Shown here piece after piece: positions 42,401 through 52,004 of a stretch of DNA of 54,350 nucleotides. The stretch is from an uncultured Ruminococcus sp. (GTDB lineage Bacteria; Bacillota; Clostridia; Oscillospirales; Ruminococcaceae), in the NCBI RefSeq assembly GCF_946415235.1, contig NZ_CAMKRR010000011.1, forward strand, positions 1 to 54,350, read 5' to 3'. Position numbers and translations under genes: made by a program. The number at the start of each line of letters is the position of its first letter. The stretch's first letter is position 1. The notes under the pieces are model-generated. The model saw only the letters and a list, made by a program, of their open reading frames with translations, had not been told where the DNA came from and did no database searches.

Positions 42401-45283
42401 ATGAAAACAGAGAAGAAGAAAACATTACGCGGTTCGGCGTTGTTTACTGTCGTTGCTGTTATGGCGATCCTTATACTTTTCCTGACGGGTACACTTATGC
42501 TCGCTACTGCTTCAAACAGAAGAGCGCATAAATCGTATTCCGTATCTCAGGCGAGTTATACGGCGAGATCTGCCATAAGATCGTTCAAAGCAGCATTGGA
42601 GGATCCGACCAACGGCCCCGGTATTCAAGCTGCGTTGTACAGCCTCGATCCGAATGATCCCACTGATATACTTGAACCCCAGATCTTAATGGGCGACAAT
42701 TCAATGGGCAGGATCGGCTACTGGGATAATTCCGGCAACTGGAAAGATAACTGCATCAAGCTTGAGGCAGTTCCCGGCAGAGTTGACTGGGTCTACAACG
42801 AGACAAGTGATGAATGGATACCTTATAACGTGATACTCGTTACATCTACTTGCCGACTCGGCCGTGAAGAAGAAACTGTTCGTGCTTTCATAAGCAGGAA
42901 TACTGAGCCTGAAACACATGATGAGCCCGTATCTGATTCAGAAGTTAAGGGCCTTCAGGAAGCAGGCGGTAATAACTTCCAAAACGGCGGTGATATCTAC
43001 GGCGGTCTTGGTGTCGCGCTTGCAGACGATCCAAGCGATGGCATTGGTGAATATACGCTGCATAATGAATGGGGTACTCATACGACTCTGAACTTTATTA
43101 ATGCGAGTATAAAATCAGGAACAAGTACGTTCAAAATTCATGTTGAAAAATCAAATGCAACTCCTGTATCGGGCAATGTTATAATGGGTAGTGTAACTCC
43201 TGCCAATGATTCATTTGTCATACTTGAAAATTCTTATGAGATGGCAAAGAATTACAGGCAAAAGGATATCCCGTATTTATATATTGATCAGCTCCTTTAT
43301 GAAAGAGAACCAACAAGTAACCCTTTCATTAAACCTGCAGACGGAATGACTTCTACAAAGTTCCAGCCATTTAACATCTATTTGGGCACTTTGTATTATC
43401 CATGTCAGTTTGAGGCGAGGGCAGACCTTTACCTTATGGATGAGCCCGTTATAAATGGTGCAGGAAAAAGAGAAGTATATCCTGCAGATGGTGCTTATTT
43501 TAAGTCGAGAGATGAAGTTTGGTGGCCTGAACATATAATTACTGAAACACCATGGCCAAGTGAATATACATCAGAAGGAGTACAGGCAGTACCTAAAGGT
43601 GAAAATTTCTTTGGCTGTGATATTAACGGAGTAGCATCAGATAAAAGCAGAAATCAAGTACAGCTTTACAAATGGGCTTCAAGTACGTTTTCAAGAAAGG
43701 ATTCGTATGATTCCTTCGGTGGAAATATTTACTGCAAAGGTAATTTTCACTTTGGTGCGGGCATTATCAACGGTAACGTCAGAGTAGAGGGCGACTTCTA
43801 CCTTCAAGATGTTGTTGCAGATGGTAGCAGACCAAGGATAGAAGGAGATCTTGTTGTAGTAGGAACAATACATGATAATGCACACTATAGCATTGATGAT
43901 GTAGTTCAGGGTGTTATCTATAATGACGGCCTTGCAAGCGGCGGCGCAGGTGTTACTGTCAGCCTTAAATCAGGTTATGAGAAAGTCGAAAATGCTCTTT
44001 TCCCCGGTTATACGGAAATAGAGACAGCTGAGCTTGAGAACCGTGAGCTTAAGGAGGAAAATGGCGAGATTATCATTACTGACGATGGTATTCAGTGTGT
44101 AATTGACGGTAATACATATTCGACAACTCCTTATATCCTGACCGTTCCGATTACCGATACCACATACGGCGATTCAAATCCTGCTGTTATTACCACAGAT
44201 CCCAAAACAAGATATGAAGTTGACAAGGACGGAAAGTTCGTATTTACTGGTGAAGGTGATGAAAGGGCTCCTGTTCAGACAACAAAGGAAAAGCTCTATT
44301 TTGATGATGAGGGCATCCCGTGCTCAGAATCAGATGCAAAGGGTACTTATTACATACAGAGTGGTATTCCTGATGTAATGGTTCCGTTCTCAGAGGCAAA
44401 TACCGTTTCAACAGGCTCAAGTAAGGCTGTTCCTTACAGTGAGTTCCAGAGAATTTACAGTTCAAATGCATATCCTGCAAATATGACCCGTGAAAAGATC
44501 TACGGCGAATATCAGGACGGAAAGTTTGTTACTCATTCGGATACTAAGCTTGTAACAACTCTTGACGAAGCACGTAAAGCACTTAGTTGGAATAAGACCG
44601 ATGGTTCATTTGATAAAACGGTATATCCGTTTACAGAACCGACAGTTGATCCAGATCATATAATAAGCGGAAATCAAACTGGCACACTTGAAATTACAAG
44701 ACCTGCAGACGGTTTTGAGTGGTATGTTCTTGATAATGTAAGTTTCAATAATGGCGGCGGTATTGATATTGTCGATGCTCCGGGTGCAGTGCAGACAGGC
44801 AATAAGAAATACGGCGGAGGAGTTGTTCGCTTCTTCATCAAGGGTGATCTTACATTTAAAACAACTTGTAGGATTAAACTTAAGACTATGCCGCCAACAA
44901 TAAACTATACCGATGATTTTGGTATTGAGTATTATGGTATGGCGGAAGAACAGGCTGACGGTTCAATAGTAGGAAAATCACACATACAATCTGAAAACTA
45001 TACTCTTATAGTTGGATCAATAAAGGCACCTTACATGACTATGAGCATGATACAAGGCGAAGGACCTGATACATTTACATATATACCTGAGTCAGGTGTT
45101 TCGGTTACTTATAAGCCTGCCATAATAGGAAATGCTCTTGTTGATAAACTGACCGAAGCACGTAACAGTTTTAAACTTGCTTATACAAAGTCAGGTACAG
45201 GTTCGAGCCATTCATCAAGTGAAACTGACAGCACAGAAACGACAGCTGACGGCGATTGGGTATTCACCTATATGGCAAGCTGA
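42401..45283 (+). CDS. Very large PilX/GspK-like minor pilin
   Basis: A 960-residue protein with a class III-type leader. A basic N-terminus (MKTEKKKTLRG) precedes SALFTVVAVMAILILFLTGT, a pilin-like hydrophobic helix. The position-5 Glu is missing, as in PilX/GspK tip pilins. The next ~120 residues resemble the PilX start (SQASYTARSAIRSF). The remaining ~800 residues are unlike any usual pilin: Asp/Thr/Gly/Tyr-rich, with a beta-helix-like stretch GNIYCKGNFHFGAGIINGNV and a Ser/Thr-rich end (SGTGSSHSSSETDSTETT). Size suggests a tip adhesin displayed on the pilus. Base use in the middle is more AT-rich than the flanking genes. Confidence 0.8.
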   Translation: MKTEKKKTLRGSALFTVVAVMAILILFLTGTLMLATASNRRAHKSYSVSQASYTARSAIRSFKAALEDPTNGPGIQAALYSLDPNDPTDILEPQILMGDNSMGRIGYWDNSGNWKDNCIKLEAVPGRVDWVYNETSDEWIPYNVILVTSTCRLGREEETVRAFISRNTEPETHDEPVSDSEVKGLQEAGGNNFQNGGDIYGGLGVALADDPSDGIGEYTLHNEWGTHTTLNFINASIKSGTSTFKIHVEKSNATPVSGNVIMGSVTPANDSFVILENSYEMAKNYRQKDIPYLYIDQLLYEREPTSNPFIKPADGMTSTKFQPFNIYLGTLYYPCQFEARADLYLMDEPVINGAGKREVYPADGAYFKSRDEVWWPEHIITETPWPSEYTSEGVQAVPKGENFFGCDINGVASDKSRNQVQLYKWASSTFSRKDSYDSFGGNIYCKGNFHFGAGIINGNVRVEGDFYLQDVVADGSRPRIEGDLVVVGTIHDNAHYSIDDVVQGVIYNDGLASGGAGVTVSLKSGYEKVENALFPGYTEIETAELENRELKEENGEIIITDDGIQCVIDGNTYSTTPYILTVPITDTTYGDSNPAVITTDPKTRYEVDKDGKFVFTGEGDERAPVQTTKEKLYFDDEGIPCSESDAKGTYYIQSGIPDVMVPFSEANTVSTGSSKAVPYSEFQRIYSSNAYPANMTREKIYGEYQDGKFVTHSDTKLVTTLDEARKALSWNKTDGSFDKTVYPFTEPTVDPDHIISGNQTGTLEITRPADGFEWYVLDNVSFNNGGGIDIVDAPGAVQTGNKKYGGGVVRFFIKGDLTFKTTCRIKLKTMPPTINYTDDFGIEYYGMAEEQADGSIVGKSHIQSENYTLIVGSIKAPYMTMSMIQGEGPDTFTYIPESGVSVTYKPAIIGNALVDKLTEARNSFKLAYTKSGTGSSHSSSETDSTETTADGDWVFTYMAS

Positions 45284-45301
45284 TAAAGGAGGAATGTTCT
45301 T

Positions 45302-45784
45302 ATGAAAAAAGGCAAAAAAACTGTAAAGGGCATGACTCTTATCGAAATGATCATTTCTATCGCTGTATTAGCCATGCTTTGTGTAATACTTGCTATGGTC
45401 GGTCAGAATATCGACGCAACGGCAAGAGCTACAAACACACTTAAGGATAAGGTCTCCAAGGAGTCTCCTTATGCTGCCAACGGCGTTGCAAAATTCAACG
45501 GCAACGCCGGTGAGGTGGAGTTTGCTACACAGACAGGTACTATGGTAGTTCGCGTTCCGGGAAATTACTCCTTTAATGATGTTCCGTATCCCGATCCAAG
45601 TGTTAACTTTAATATCGCAAGATATGATACAGAGCAGATCGTTCTTGACGGTAAAAGCGCAAAGGAAAGGAACGCTATCCAAAACGGACCTAACGGCGGT
45701 CTTAACCTCAGATTCTACCAGATAGTTACAACAGCGGCTGCTACAACTACAGCACCTACAACCACAACCGCGGCAGCAGAGTGA
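45302..45784 (+). CDS. Minor prepilin with Thr-rich tail
   Basis: A 160-residue prepilin. The cleavage site is KG|MTLIEMIISIAVLAML with Glu5 of the mature protein, so it should be cut and methylated by PilD. The head is short, followed by a globular part (VRVPGNYSFNDVPYPDPSV) and a C-terminal Thr/Ala-rich tail (TTTAPTTTTAAAE), a common linker or O-glycosylation type sequence. It lies between the large tip pilin and another minor pilin gene, the order seen for priming complexes (GspIJK-like). AAAGGAGG precedes the ATG. Confidence 0.88.
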   Translation: MKKGKKTVKGMTLIEMIISIAVLAMLCVILAMVGQNIDATARATNTLKDKVSKESPYAANGVAKFNGNAGEVEFATQTGTMVVRVPGNYSFNDVPYPDPSVNFNIARYDTEQIVLDGKSAKERNAIQNGPNGGLNLRFYQIVTTAAATTTAPTTTTAAAE

Positions 45785-45797
45785 TCGGAGGTGCAGT

Positions 45798-46889
45798 ATG
45801 AAGAAAATGGTTAAAAAGGGCTTTACCCTTACGGAACTGATAGTTGTTGTTGCTATCTTTTCGATAATCATGGTAGCAGTAATGTCGCTTATAGATCCTG
45901 TATCCAACATCTATAAGAGTACGGCTCTGGCTGAAAGAACATATGCAAATGCTAACAGCATTCAGACCTATGTGCAGACTCAGCTCGAGTATGCGGAGTC
46001 TATGGTAGTTGCTACATCAAATAATATCGGCGACGGCGCAGGCGGCGTATCATCAGCAGAGCTTCAGGAGCTTGTCGAGGAATACGGCAGAAGTCACTTT
46101 AATTATATCGTTTCTGCCAAGGGAAGATCAGGAGCTGAGGAAGAGCTTGATAGTGTATGCTGGACAAACGGTAATATCCATGTGCTCAGACTGGTAAACA
46201 GCGGTGATGACAGAGGACAGGTAATGCACAGTGTATATCCGTTCAGATCAAATGATGATACAAACGGCGGATTTACACTTGTAAATCCGAGCTCGGTCAC
46301 AGAAGAGCCCATGATAAATCCTGCATTTTTCCAGGCGAGAGATGCCAGATACAACTACACTTACGCTCTCGGTACCTGCAGATTTGTTAATGTGCCTGTT
46401 CCTACAGGCGGAGATCCGGATTCAGTCTACAGAGCGCTTGATCGTGATTTTAGGGGATTGGCTCCCGGTGTGGAACAAGCAAATTTCTCAATGTCTATCA
46501 TTATAGATAAGGCAGGCAAGGATAACAGGGGCTCGATCGATGTGGCTGCTGATGACGGCAATGTTTACAGAGCATTCAGAAGTCCTGCAACGATCCAGGC
46601 TGCTCCTATCTCATTGACGAATATCAATACAATAGTAAAGTATTATAAAGATAGTGTGCTGCTTGGCAGACGCAGACCGATAAGACTTAACGGTACCGAG
46701 CCAATAGCATATCAGAGCACTATAACTCCCGAAGCAGCTGACGGCTGTGGCTGGAGCTATATCGCAAAAAGAGTTTCAGGTCCGGATTATGGTAAAGAGC
46801 TTATATCAAGCACCATAGACTGTACCGAGGATATATACTTCATCTATGCTTATACAGATGAAATGACACCAGGTGCAGCAGTATCGTAA
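45798..46889 (+). CDS. Minor prepilin (PilW/GspJ-like)
   Basis: A 363-residue prepilin with a clear class III leader, KKG|FTLTELIVVVAIFSII, and Glu5. The mature protein is larger than major pilins (PilW/GspJ size). The C-terminal domain is unassigned. It contains a helical stalk (ANSIQTYVQTQLEYAESM) and several Gly/Pro-rich loops. GGAGGTG lies before the ATG and the gap from the previous gene is 13 bases. It is the last gene of this part of the operon, followed by a bidirectional terminator. Confidence 0.88.
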   Translation: MKKMVKKGFTLTELIVVVAIFSIIMVAVMSLIDPVSNIYKSTALAERTYANANSIQTYVQTQLEYAESMVVATSNNIGDGAGGVSSAELQELVEEYGRSHFNYIVSAKGRSGAEEELDSVCWTNGNIHVLRLVNSGDDRGQVMHSVYPFRSNDDTNGGFTLVNPSSVTEEPMINPAFFQARDARYNYTYALGTCRFVNVPVPTGGDPDSVYRALDRDFRGLAPGVEQANFSMSIIIDKAGKDNRGSIDVAADDGNVYRAFRSPATIQAAPISLTNINTIVKYYKDSVLLGRRRPIRLNGTEPIAYQSTITPEAADGCGWSYIAKRVSGPDYGKELISSTIDCTEDIYFIYAYTDEMTPGAAVS

Positions 46890-46905
46890 AACTTAATAAA
46901 AAAGA

Positions 46906-46934
46906 ACAGGCAGCAGTTAAATGCTGCTGCCTGT
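46906..46934. terminator. Bidirectional terminator between pilin and pilD genes
   Basis: ACAGGCAGCAG (46906-46916) and CTGCTGCCTGT (46924-46934) form a perfect 11-bp stem. A-rich sequence lies to the left and T-rich to the right, so it can serve both convergent genes. Confidence 0.9.
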
Positions 46935-46958
46935 GCTTATTATTTTCTTTTTTAAGTA

Positions 46959-47846
46959 TCACTGACCACTGAGTCTTTCGGGAATACTCAGATACCACTG
47001 AGCTATCTGATTGCCCCACAAAGAGCCGACGGCAATTCCTATTGCAAGGAAGGGGCCGAAAGCAAACTTTGAATCCTTGGTAACGCGCTTGACGATTATT
47101 CCGCCGACCGCAGCGACCATGATCCCGATAAATGTTGAAACGATAACAGCTTGTGTTCCGAGAAAAGCACCGGCGGCGAACATCAGATATGTATCACCCA
47201 GTTCAATAGCTCTGAAGTCTTCACCGAATTTCTTCTTTATGATCGGTCGGCTGACTTCTCCTATTATAAAGAAGGGGACGCTGATGATGAACGCTCCGAT
47301 AATGCGGCTTTTAAGAGTTACGTCTTCATACTCCAGTGAGTGGAGAAGATGGAGAGGTATCGTAAGGACAAATATTACAGCTATCATGCTGATGAATATT
47401 TCCTTTGTGTCCCAGTCAATAAAGGCTATGCAGATAAGCAGGGACATCACAACGCAGGTTATTATGGATTTAACATTGATATCCAGAACATAAAACGTCA
47501 GGACGTAAAGAAGACCGTTAAGGCTTTCAACTATGGGATAGCGCGGCGATATCTTTGAGCCGCAGCTGTGGCATTTGCCTCTCAGCATTATCCAGCTGAA
47601 AACAGGTATCAGATCAATGGGTCTGATCTTTGCACCGCAGGTCATGCAGTGAGAAGCCTTTTCCTTATCTTCCTTTGTCTGCCCTATTCCGAGAATGGAT
47701 GGGCTGTTTGGATCGGGAAGCCTGTAAATGACTACATTCAGAAAGCTTCCTATACATATCCCAAACAGAAAAACTATGACGTAAAACATGATCTTGAATG
47801 GCAGCTCGGTAAATTCATTATGGAGCATATCTTCAAATCCGAACAT
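46959..47846 (-). CDS. pilD: Prepilin peptidase / N-methyltransferase
   Basis: The membrane aspartyl protease that cuts and methylates prepilins. The 295-residue protein has the N-terminal cytosolic domain with two zinc pairs (CMTCG and CHSCG), the GSFLNVVIYRLP motif, and about seven TM helices. Catalytic Asps lie in AFIDWDTKEI and in IELGDTYLM; the second motif reads ELGD where the family consensus is GxGD, a small oddity. It is inverted within the pilus locus with its own promoter, so peptidase supply is independent of pilus operon transcription. Substrates are the pilins around it. Confidence 0.95.
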   Translation of the reverse strand: MFGFEDMLHNEFTELPFKIMFYVIVFLFGICIGSFLNVVIYRLPDPNSPSILGIGQTKEDKEKASHCMTCGAKIRPIDLIPVFSWIMLRGKCHSCGSKISPRYPIVESLNGLLYVLTFYVLDINVKSIITCVVMSLLICIAFIDWDTKEIFISMIAVIFVLTIPLHLLHSLEYEDVTLKSRIIGAFIISVPFFIIGEVSRPIIKKKFGEDFRAIELGDTYLMFAAGAFLGTQAVIVSTFIGIMVAAVGGIIVKRVTKDSKFAFGPFLAIGIAVGSLWGNQIAQWYLSIPERLSGQ

Positions 47847-47885
47847 GATTTTACCCCTCCTTCATATTAAAATGTACATAATATT

Positions 47886-47913
47886 ATTATAACATAAATT
47901 ATGGAAAATTCAA
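47886..47913 (-). promoter_or_regulatory. pilD promoter
   Basis: Minus strand TTGAAT (47913-47908), 16 bp, TATAAT (47891-47886), with extended -10 TGT. Confidence 0.78.
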
Positions 47914-47982
47914 GTAAAATTTTAGAATACTGCAGCGTATGACGGTACGCTCGGGTATTCAGAAAATAAGCGGAGGTTTTTT

Positions 47983-49665
47983 ATGAGAAACGAGAGAATT
48001 GGTGACTACTTAGTCAATCAAGGGCTGATCACAAGCGAGCAGCTTCAGCAGGTTCTTGACGCGCAGAGAAATTCCAACGGTACCAAGAAATTCGGTGACG
48101 TTGTAGTTGAACTGGGCTTCATGTCCGAAGTCAATTTCGCAAAGGCTCTTGCAGGAAATCTGAGAGTACAGTACGTTGACCTTGACAACATTGAGATCAA
48201 TTCCGACGCTGTACAGATGGTACCTGAGGCGCTTGCAAGAAAGCACACTGTAATTGCTATCAATGTACAGGGTAAACGTCTCACAGTCGCAACGAACGAT
48301 CCTGTTAACTTTATTGTCCTCGAGGACATCAAGGTTTCCACAGGTATGGACACCGTTCCTGTTCTTGCAACAACATCTGCTATCAATAAGGCTATCGGTA
48401 AGTGCTACTCAATGCAGAACGTTGACAGCGTTCTTGAGAACGTAAGCGCTATGGGCGGCGACCTCGGCGAAATGAGCGAGGCTGACCTTGAGTCCAAGGA
48501 CAGAGTTGAAAGCGCTCCTATCGTTAAGCTCGCAACTACTATCGTTGAGAACTCCTACAGAGCAGATGCGACCGATATCCATATCGAGCCCTTCGATAAG
48601 TATACAAGAATCCGTATCCGTGTAAACGGTGACCTCGTTGAACTCATGAACATTTCCAGTGCAGTTCACAGCGCACTTACAACACGTTTCAAGCTCATAA
48701 GCGGTATGAACATCGCTGAAAAGAGAATCCCGCAGGACGGCCGTTTCACACAGGTCGTTGACGGCACGACCCTTGACGTCCGTGTATCCTCACTTCCTAT
48801 GGTACACGGTGAAAAGATCGTTATCCGTATCCTTTCAACAGGACAGATAGCACTCCGTAAGATCACCGACCTCGGTATGTCGGATTACAACTATACACTG
48901 TTCGAGTCAATGCTGAGAGTTCCTCACGGCGTTATCCTCGTTACAGGACCTACCGGTTCAGGTAAAACAACCACACTTTATGCGGCTCTCGGTGAGATCG
49001 CTAAGCCAAACGTAAACGTCGTTACCGTTGAGGACCCTGTCGAAAAGGCTATCGATGGCATTAACCAGTGTCAGGTTAACGTAAAGGCAGGTATGACATT
49101 CGCAGCTGCTCTTCGTTCTATCCTCCGTCAGGACCCTGACGTAGTAATGATCGGTGAGATGCGTGATACCGAGACTGCCGATATCGGTATCCGTGCCGCT
49201 ATCACAGGACACCTTGTTCTGTCGACCCTCCATACCAACGACGCTGCTTCAACAGTTGTACGTCTGGTTGATATGGGTGTAGCTCCTTACATGGTTGCTA
49301 CTTCTATCATCGGCGTTATCGCTCAGCGACTCCTTAAGGTCCTTTGTCCTGAGTGCAAGAAACCGAGAATGTCAACTCCCGAAGAGAACGAGCTTATGGG
49401 TATCGACCATTCTATCCAGATATTTGAGCCGGGCGGATGCCCTGTATGCAATAACACAGGCTACAGAGGAAGAACCGCTATCCATGAGATCATTCACTGT
49501 ACCGCTAAGGTCTCATCCATCATTGCAGCTAACGGCAGCAAGGAAGAGATCGAAAAGGCAGCTAAGGAACAGGGAACCAAGCTTCTCCGTGACAACGCTT
49601 CCGAGCTTGTACAGGCAGGCGAAACATCAATAGACGAGCTTGTAAGAACAACATTTACAGTTTAA
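47983..49665 (+). CDS. pilB: Pilus extension ATPase PilB
   Basis: The hexameric ATPase that powers pilus assembly. The 560-residue protein has an N-terminal MshEN-type domain (RIGDYLVNQGLITSEQLQQVL), the N2 domain, and the secretion ATPase core. That core has DIHIEPFDKYTRIRIRVNGD, Walker A GPTGSGKTTTLY, the Asp box, Walker B RQDPDVVMIGEMRD and the His box GHLVLSTLHTNDA. A four-Cys zinc motif (CPEC...CPVC) sits near 455-495. All catalytic parts are intact. A short hairpin GCGTA/TACGC (about 47935-47950) lies in the leader; the promoter is unclear (TAGAAT near 47922 is a weak candidate). It is 24 bases before pilT. Confidence 0.98.
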   Translation: MRNERIGDYLVNQGLITSEQLQQVLDAQRNSNGTKKFGDVVVELGFMSEVNFAKALAGNLRVQYVDLDNIEINSDAVQMVPEALARKHTVIAINVQGKRLTVATNDPVNFIVLEDIKVSTGMDTVPVLATTSAINKAIGKCYSMQNVDSVLENVSAMGGDLGEMSEADLESKDRVESAPIVKLATTIVENSYRADATDIHIEPFDKYTRIRIRVNGDLVELMNISSAVHSALTTRFKLISGMNIAEKRIPQDGRFTQVVDGTTLDVRVSSLPMVHGEKIVIRILSTGQIALRKITDLGMSDYNYTLFESMLRVPHGVILVTGPTGSGKTTTLYAALGEIAKPNVNVVTVEDPVEKAIDGINQCQVNVKAGMTFAAALRSILRQDPDVVMIGEMRDTETADIGIRAAITGHLVLSTLHTNDAASTVVRLVDMGVAPYMVATSIIGVIAQRLLKVLCPECKKPRMSTPEENELMGIDHSIQIFEPGGCPVCNNTGYRGRTAIHEIIHCTAKVSSIIAANGSKEEIEKAAKEQGTKLLRDNASELVQAGETSIDELVRTTFTV

Positions 49666-49689
49666 TAGCTTGCAGGGAGGATAATTAAT

Positions 49690-50805
49690 ATGGCAATCGA
49701 AATACATAGAATACTTGACGAGGTCAGACTCCTCGGCTGTTCTGACCTTCATTTTACAGACAGGATCGCTCCTGTAGTACGTCTTAACGGTACACTCAGA
49801 ACAATGCGTTCGCAGTACCCTGAAATGGATGAAGAGGAAATACTCAACATCGTTCATCAGATGACTAACGACGCTCAGCAGACAAGCATCAACAACCACC
49901 ACGATACCGACTTCTCATTCACAACAAGAAGCGGCTACCGTCACCGTGTAAACGTATATTTCCAGAAGGGTAAGCCTGCTATCGCTATCCGTCTTCTGAG
50001 AAACGATATTCCTACTCTCGAGGATCTCGGACTTCCTCCGATACTCGCAGATTTCGCAATGCGTCCCCGTGGACTCGTTCTCGTAACAGGTCCTACCGGT
50101 TCGGGTAAATCTACTACCCTCGCAGCTATGATCGACTTCGTTAACCTTAACAGAAGCGCTCACGTAATCACTGTAGAGGATCCTATCGAGTACGTTCACG
50201 ATCATAAGAGATGTATGGTAAACCAGAGAGAGATCGGCGACGACGTTGGAAACTTCGCCCTCGCCCTCAGAGCTGCCCTCCGTGAGGACCCTGATGTAAT
50301 CCTCGTAGGAGAAATGCGTGACTTCGAGACTATCCAGGCTGCCGTAACCGCTGCCGAAACAGGACACCTCGTTATGTCAACACTTCATACCACATCAGCA
50401 GCTGATACAATCAACCGTATCATCGACGTTTACCCCGAGCATCAGCAGCAGCAGATCAGAACACAGCTCGCTAACAACCTCGTAGCTGTTATCTCACAGA
50501 CACTTATTCCTAAGAAGGACGGTTCGGGACGTATCGCTTGTATGGAAATACTTAACGTTACAGACGCTATCTCCGCTATGATCCGTGATAACAAGATCCA
50601 CCTTGTACAGTCTGCTATCCAGACAGGTAAGCAGCAGGGCATGATGTCTCTGGATATGGAGCTCGCAAGACTCGTTTCCAGAAATGTTATCAGCGAGGTA
50701 GACGCTCTCGAGAAGTGTCTCGACAAGACAGAGTTCTATCGTTTCCTTGCACAGTTCGGCGGCGGCGGAAGAAGTATGCCGTCACCTCAGCCAAATCAGA
50801 TGTAA
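49690..50805 (+). CDS. pilT: Pilus retraction ATPase PilT
   Basis: The ATPase that depolymerises pili and gives retraction force. The 371-residue protein has the N-terminal PAS-like domain (DEVRLLGCSDLHFTDRI), Walker A GPTGSGKSTTLAAM, Walker B EDPDVILVGEMRD, the His box GHLVMSTLHTTSA, and the PilT-type C-terminus (YPEHQQQQIRTQLANNLVAV; NKIHLVQSAIQTG). Unlike PilB it has no zinc motif, which separates it from extension ATPases. Its presence indicates a dynamic, retractile pilus. The Pro/Gly-rich end (GGGGRSMPSPQPNQM) is short and flexible. A strong terminator follows. Confidence 0.97.
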   Translation: MAIEIHRILDEVRLLGCSDLHFTDRIAPVVRLNGTLRTMRSQYPEMDEEEILNIVHQMTNDAQQTSINNHHDTDFSFTTRSGYRHRVNVYFQKGKPAIAIRLLRNDIPTLEDLGLPPILADFAMRPRGLVLVTGPTGSGKSTTLAAMIDFVNLNRSAHVITVEDPIEYVHDHKRCMVNQREIGDDVGNFALALRAALREDPDVILVGEMRDFETIQAAVTAAETGHLVMSTLHTTSAADTINRIIDVYPEHQQQQIRTQLANNLVAVISQTLIPKKDGSGRIACMEILNVTDAISAMIRDNKIHLVQSAIQTGKQQGMMSLDMELARLVSRNVISEVDALEKCLDKTEFYRFLAQFGGGGRSMPSPQPNQM

Positions 50806-50820
50806 GATTAGTGATTTTTA

Positions 50821-50856
50821 TAATACCGTCGGAATTACACCGACGGTATTATTTTT
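50821..50856 (+). terminator. pilBT terminator
   Basis: A 12-bp perfect stem, TAATACCGTCGG (50821-50832) and CCGACGGTATTA (50840-50851), then TTTTT. The following ~250 bases to the next promoter are AT-rich; I see no gene in them. Confidence 0.95.
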
Positions 50857-51109
50857 AGGGAATATTACAGATGAATAAAATTTTCAATGAAAAATTTCTC
50901 TCCGAAATGAAGTCTAAAACCTCAAATTTCACTCCAAAACACAGTTTACATTTTGTATAAACAGTTGTGAATATAACAAATACTAAATTAAAGATTTAAT
51001 TTATTCATAAAAACTTGTGCAACTCGACGAAAACGACAAAAAAAATATGCCGATTTACCGTTCCGATGTAAAAAGTGCCTTTAAATATGGATTTTTTTCT
51101 TGGAATCTG

Positions 51110-51138
51110 TTGACATATTGTGAATAAGGTGATATACT
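51110..51138 (+). promoter_or_regulatory. Promoter of pilin gene 1
   Basis: TTGACA (51110-51115), 17 bp, TATACT (51133-51138), extended -10 TGA. It gives a leader of about 95 bases with purine-rich GGGAAGGGAAAGGGAG. Confidence 0.9.
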
Positions 51139-51238
51139 ATAATCACAGGGAAGGGAAAGGGAGAAAAAAATCCCCGGACCTAAAAATCGAGTGGAAGCAA
51201 AGCTTTCACAAATCTATATTTTAAAGGAGGGTTTTCTT

Positions 51239-51745
51239 ATGAAAACTACAAAGAAAGGTTTTACACTTATTGAGCTCATCGTTGTTATCGCTATCATCGG
51301 TGTTCTCGCAGCAATCCTCGTTCCTTCAATGCTCGGCTATGTAAAGAAGTCTAAGGTTTCTTCAGCTAACTCAGCTGCAAGCTCAATCCAGAAGGCTATC
51401 AATACAGCTCTCATCGAAATGGACGAAGAGTATGAGGACGGCGCAGACGTAACATCTATCACTCGTGCAAGAGATGCAGATGAAATCACGGCTGATGGTA
51501 CAGATAATGATGATGCTCTTTGGACAAAGATCAAGCACTACATGGATAAGGCTAAGAAGTGTGCATTCGTTGCAAACTGCGACGGCGGTGCAGTTCAGGC
51601 TGTAGCTGTAGCTCTCGATAAGAAGTACACAGGTACATATCCTTCAGGCGTTGTTACAGTTGACAACTATGGCGACTACAGCGCTGACGATGCTGACGGT
51701 CTTGACACAGCACTTGATGCTGCTATGACTAAGCTTACATCTTGA
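51239..51745 (+). CDS. Type IV pilin 1 (probable major pilin)
   Basis: A 168-residue class IVa prepilin, start 51239 behind AAAGGAGG. Leader KTTKKG precedes FTLIELIVVIAIIGVLAAI with Glu5. The mature protein is about 162 residues. After the N-terminal helix (GYVKKSKVSSANSAASSIQK), a short domain with a Cys pair (KCAFVANC) leads to the shared C-terminal YTGTYPSGVVTVDN. The strong promoter, ribosome site and terminator, and first place in the array, suggest it is the most expressed. Cellulose-binding pilins of ruminococci have this type of sequence. It is a paralogue of the next two genes. Confidence 0.93.
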   Translation: MKTTKKGFTLIELIVVIAIIGVLAAILVPSMLGYVKKSKVSSANSAASSIQKAINTALIEMDEEYEDGADVTSITRARDADEITADGTDNDDALWTKIKHYMDKAKKCAFVANCDGGAVQAVAVALDKKYTGTYPSGVVTVDNYGDYSADDADGLDTALDAAMTKLTS

Positions 51746-51787
51746 TCGGTTGAGTAAAACCTATTAAAGTTTAACTTGAAAACAAAG

Positions 51788-51817
51788 GCTCCTCCCAGTA
51801 GGGAGGAGCTTTTTTTG
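51788..51817 (+). terminator. Terminator of pilin gene 1
   Basis: GCTCCTCCC (51788-51796), AGTA, GGGAGGAGC (51801-51809), then a run of T. Confidence 0.97.
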
Positions 51818-51884
51818 TAACAATAATTGTATTAAAAATAGCAATAATGGTATAAAAAATTCATATTTTATAGCAAGAAAGTTA

Positions 51885-51913
51885 TTGACACGTCAATAAT
51901 TCTCTGATATAAT
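51885..51913 (+). promoter_or_regulatory. Promoter of pilin gene 2
   Basis: TTGACA (51885-51890), 17 bp, TATAAT (51908-51913): a perfect consensus, about 85 bases before the ribosome site. Confidence 0.93.
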
Positions 51914-52004
51914 ATGTATCAAGCTTAGCAATAAGCGCCTATTCATGATTGAATGGATAAGAATGCGGGAATGCTTCTCGCGCACAATGAAAAGGAGGAT
52001 ATTT

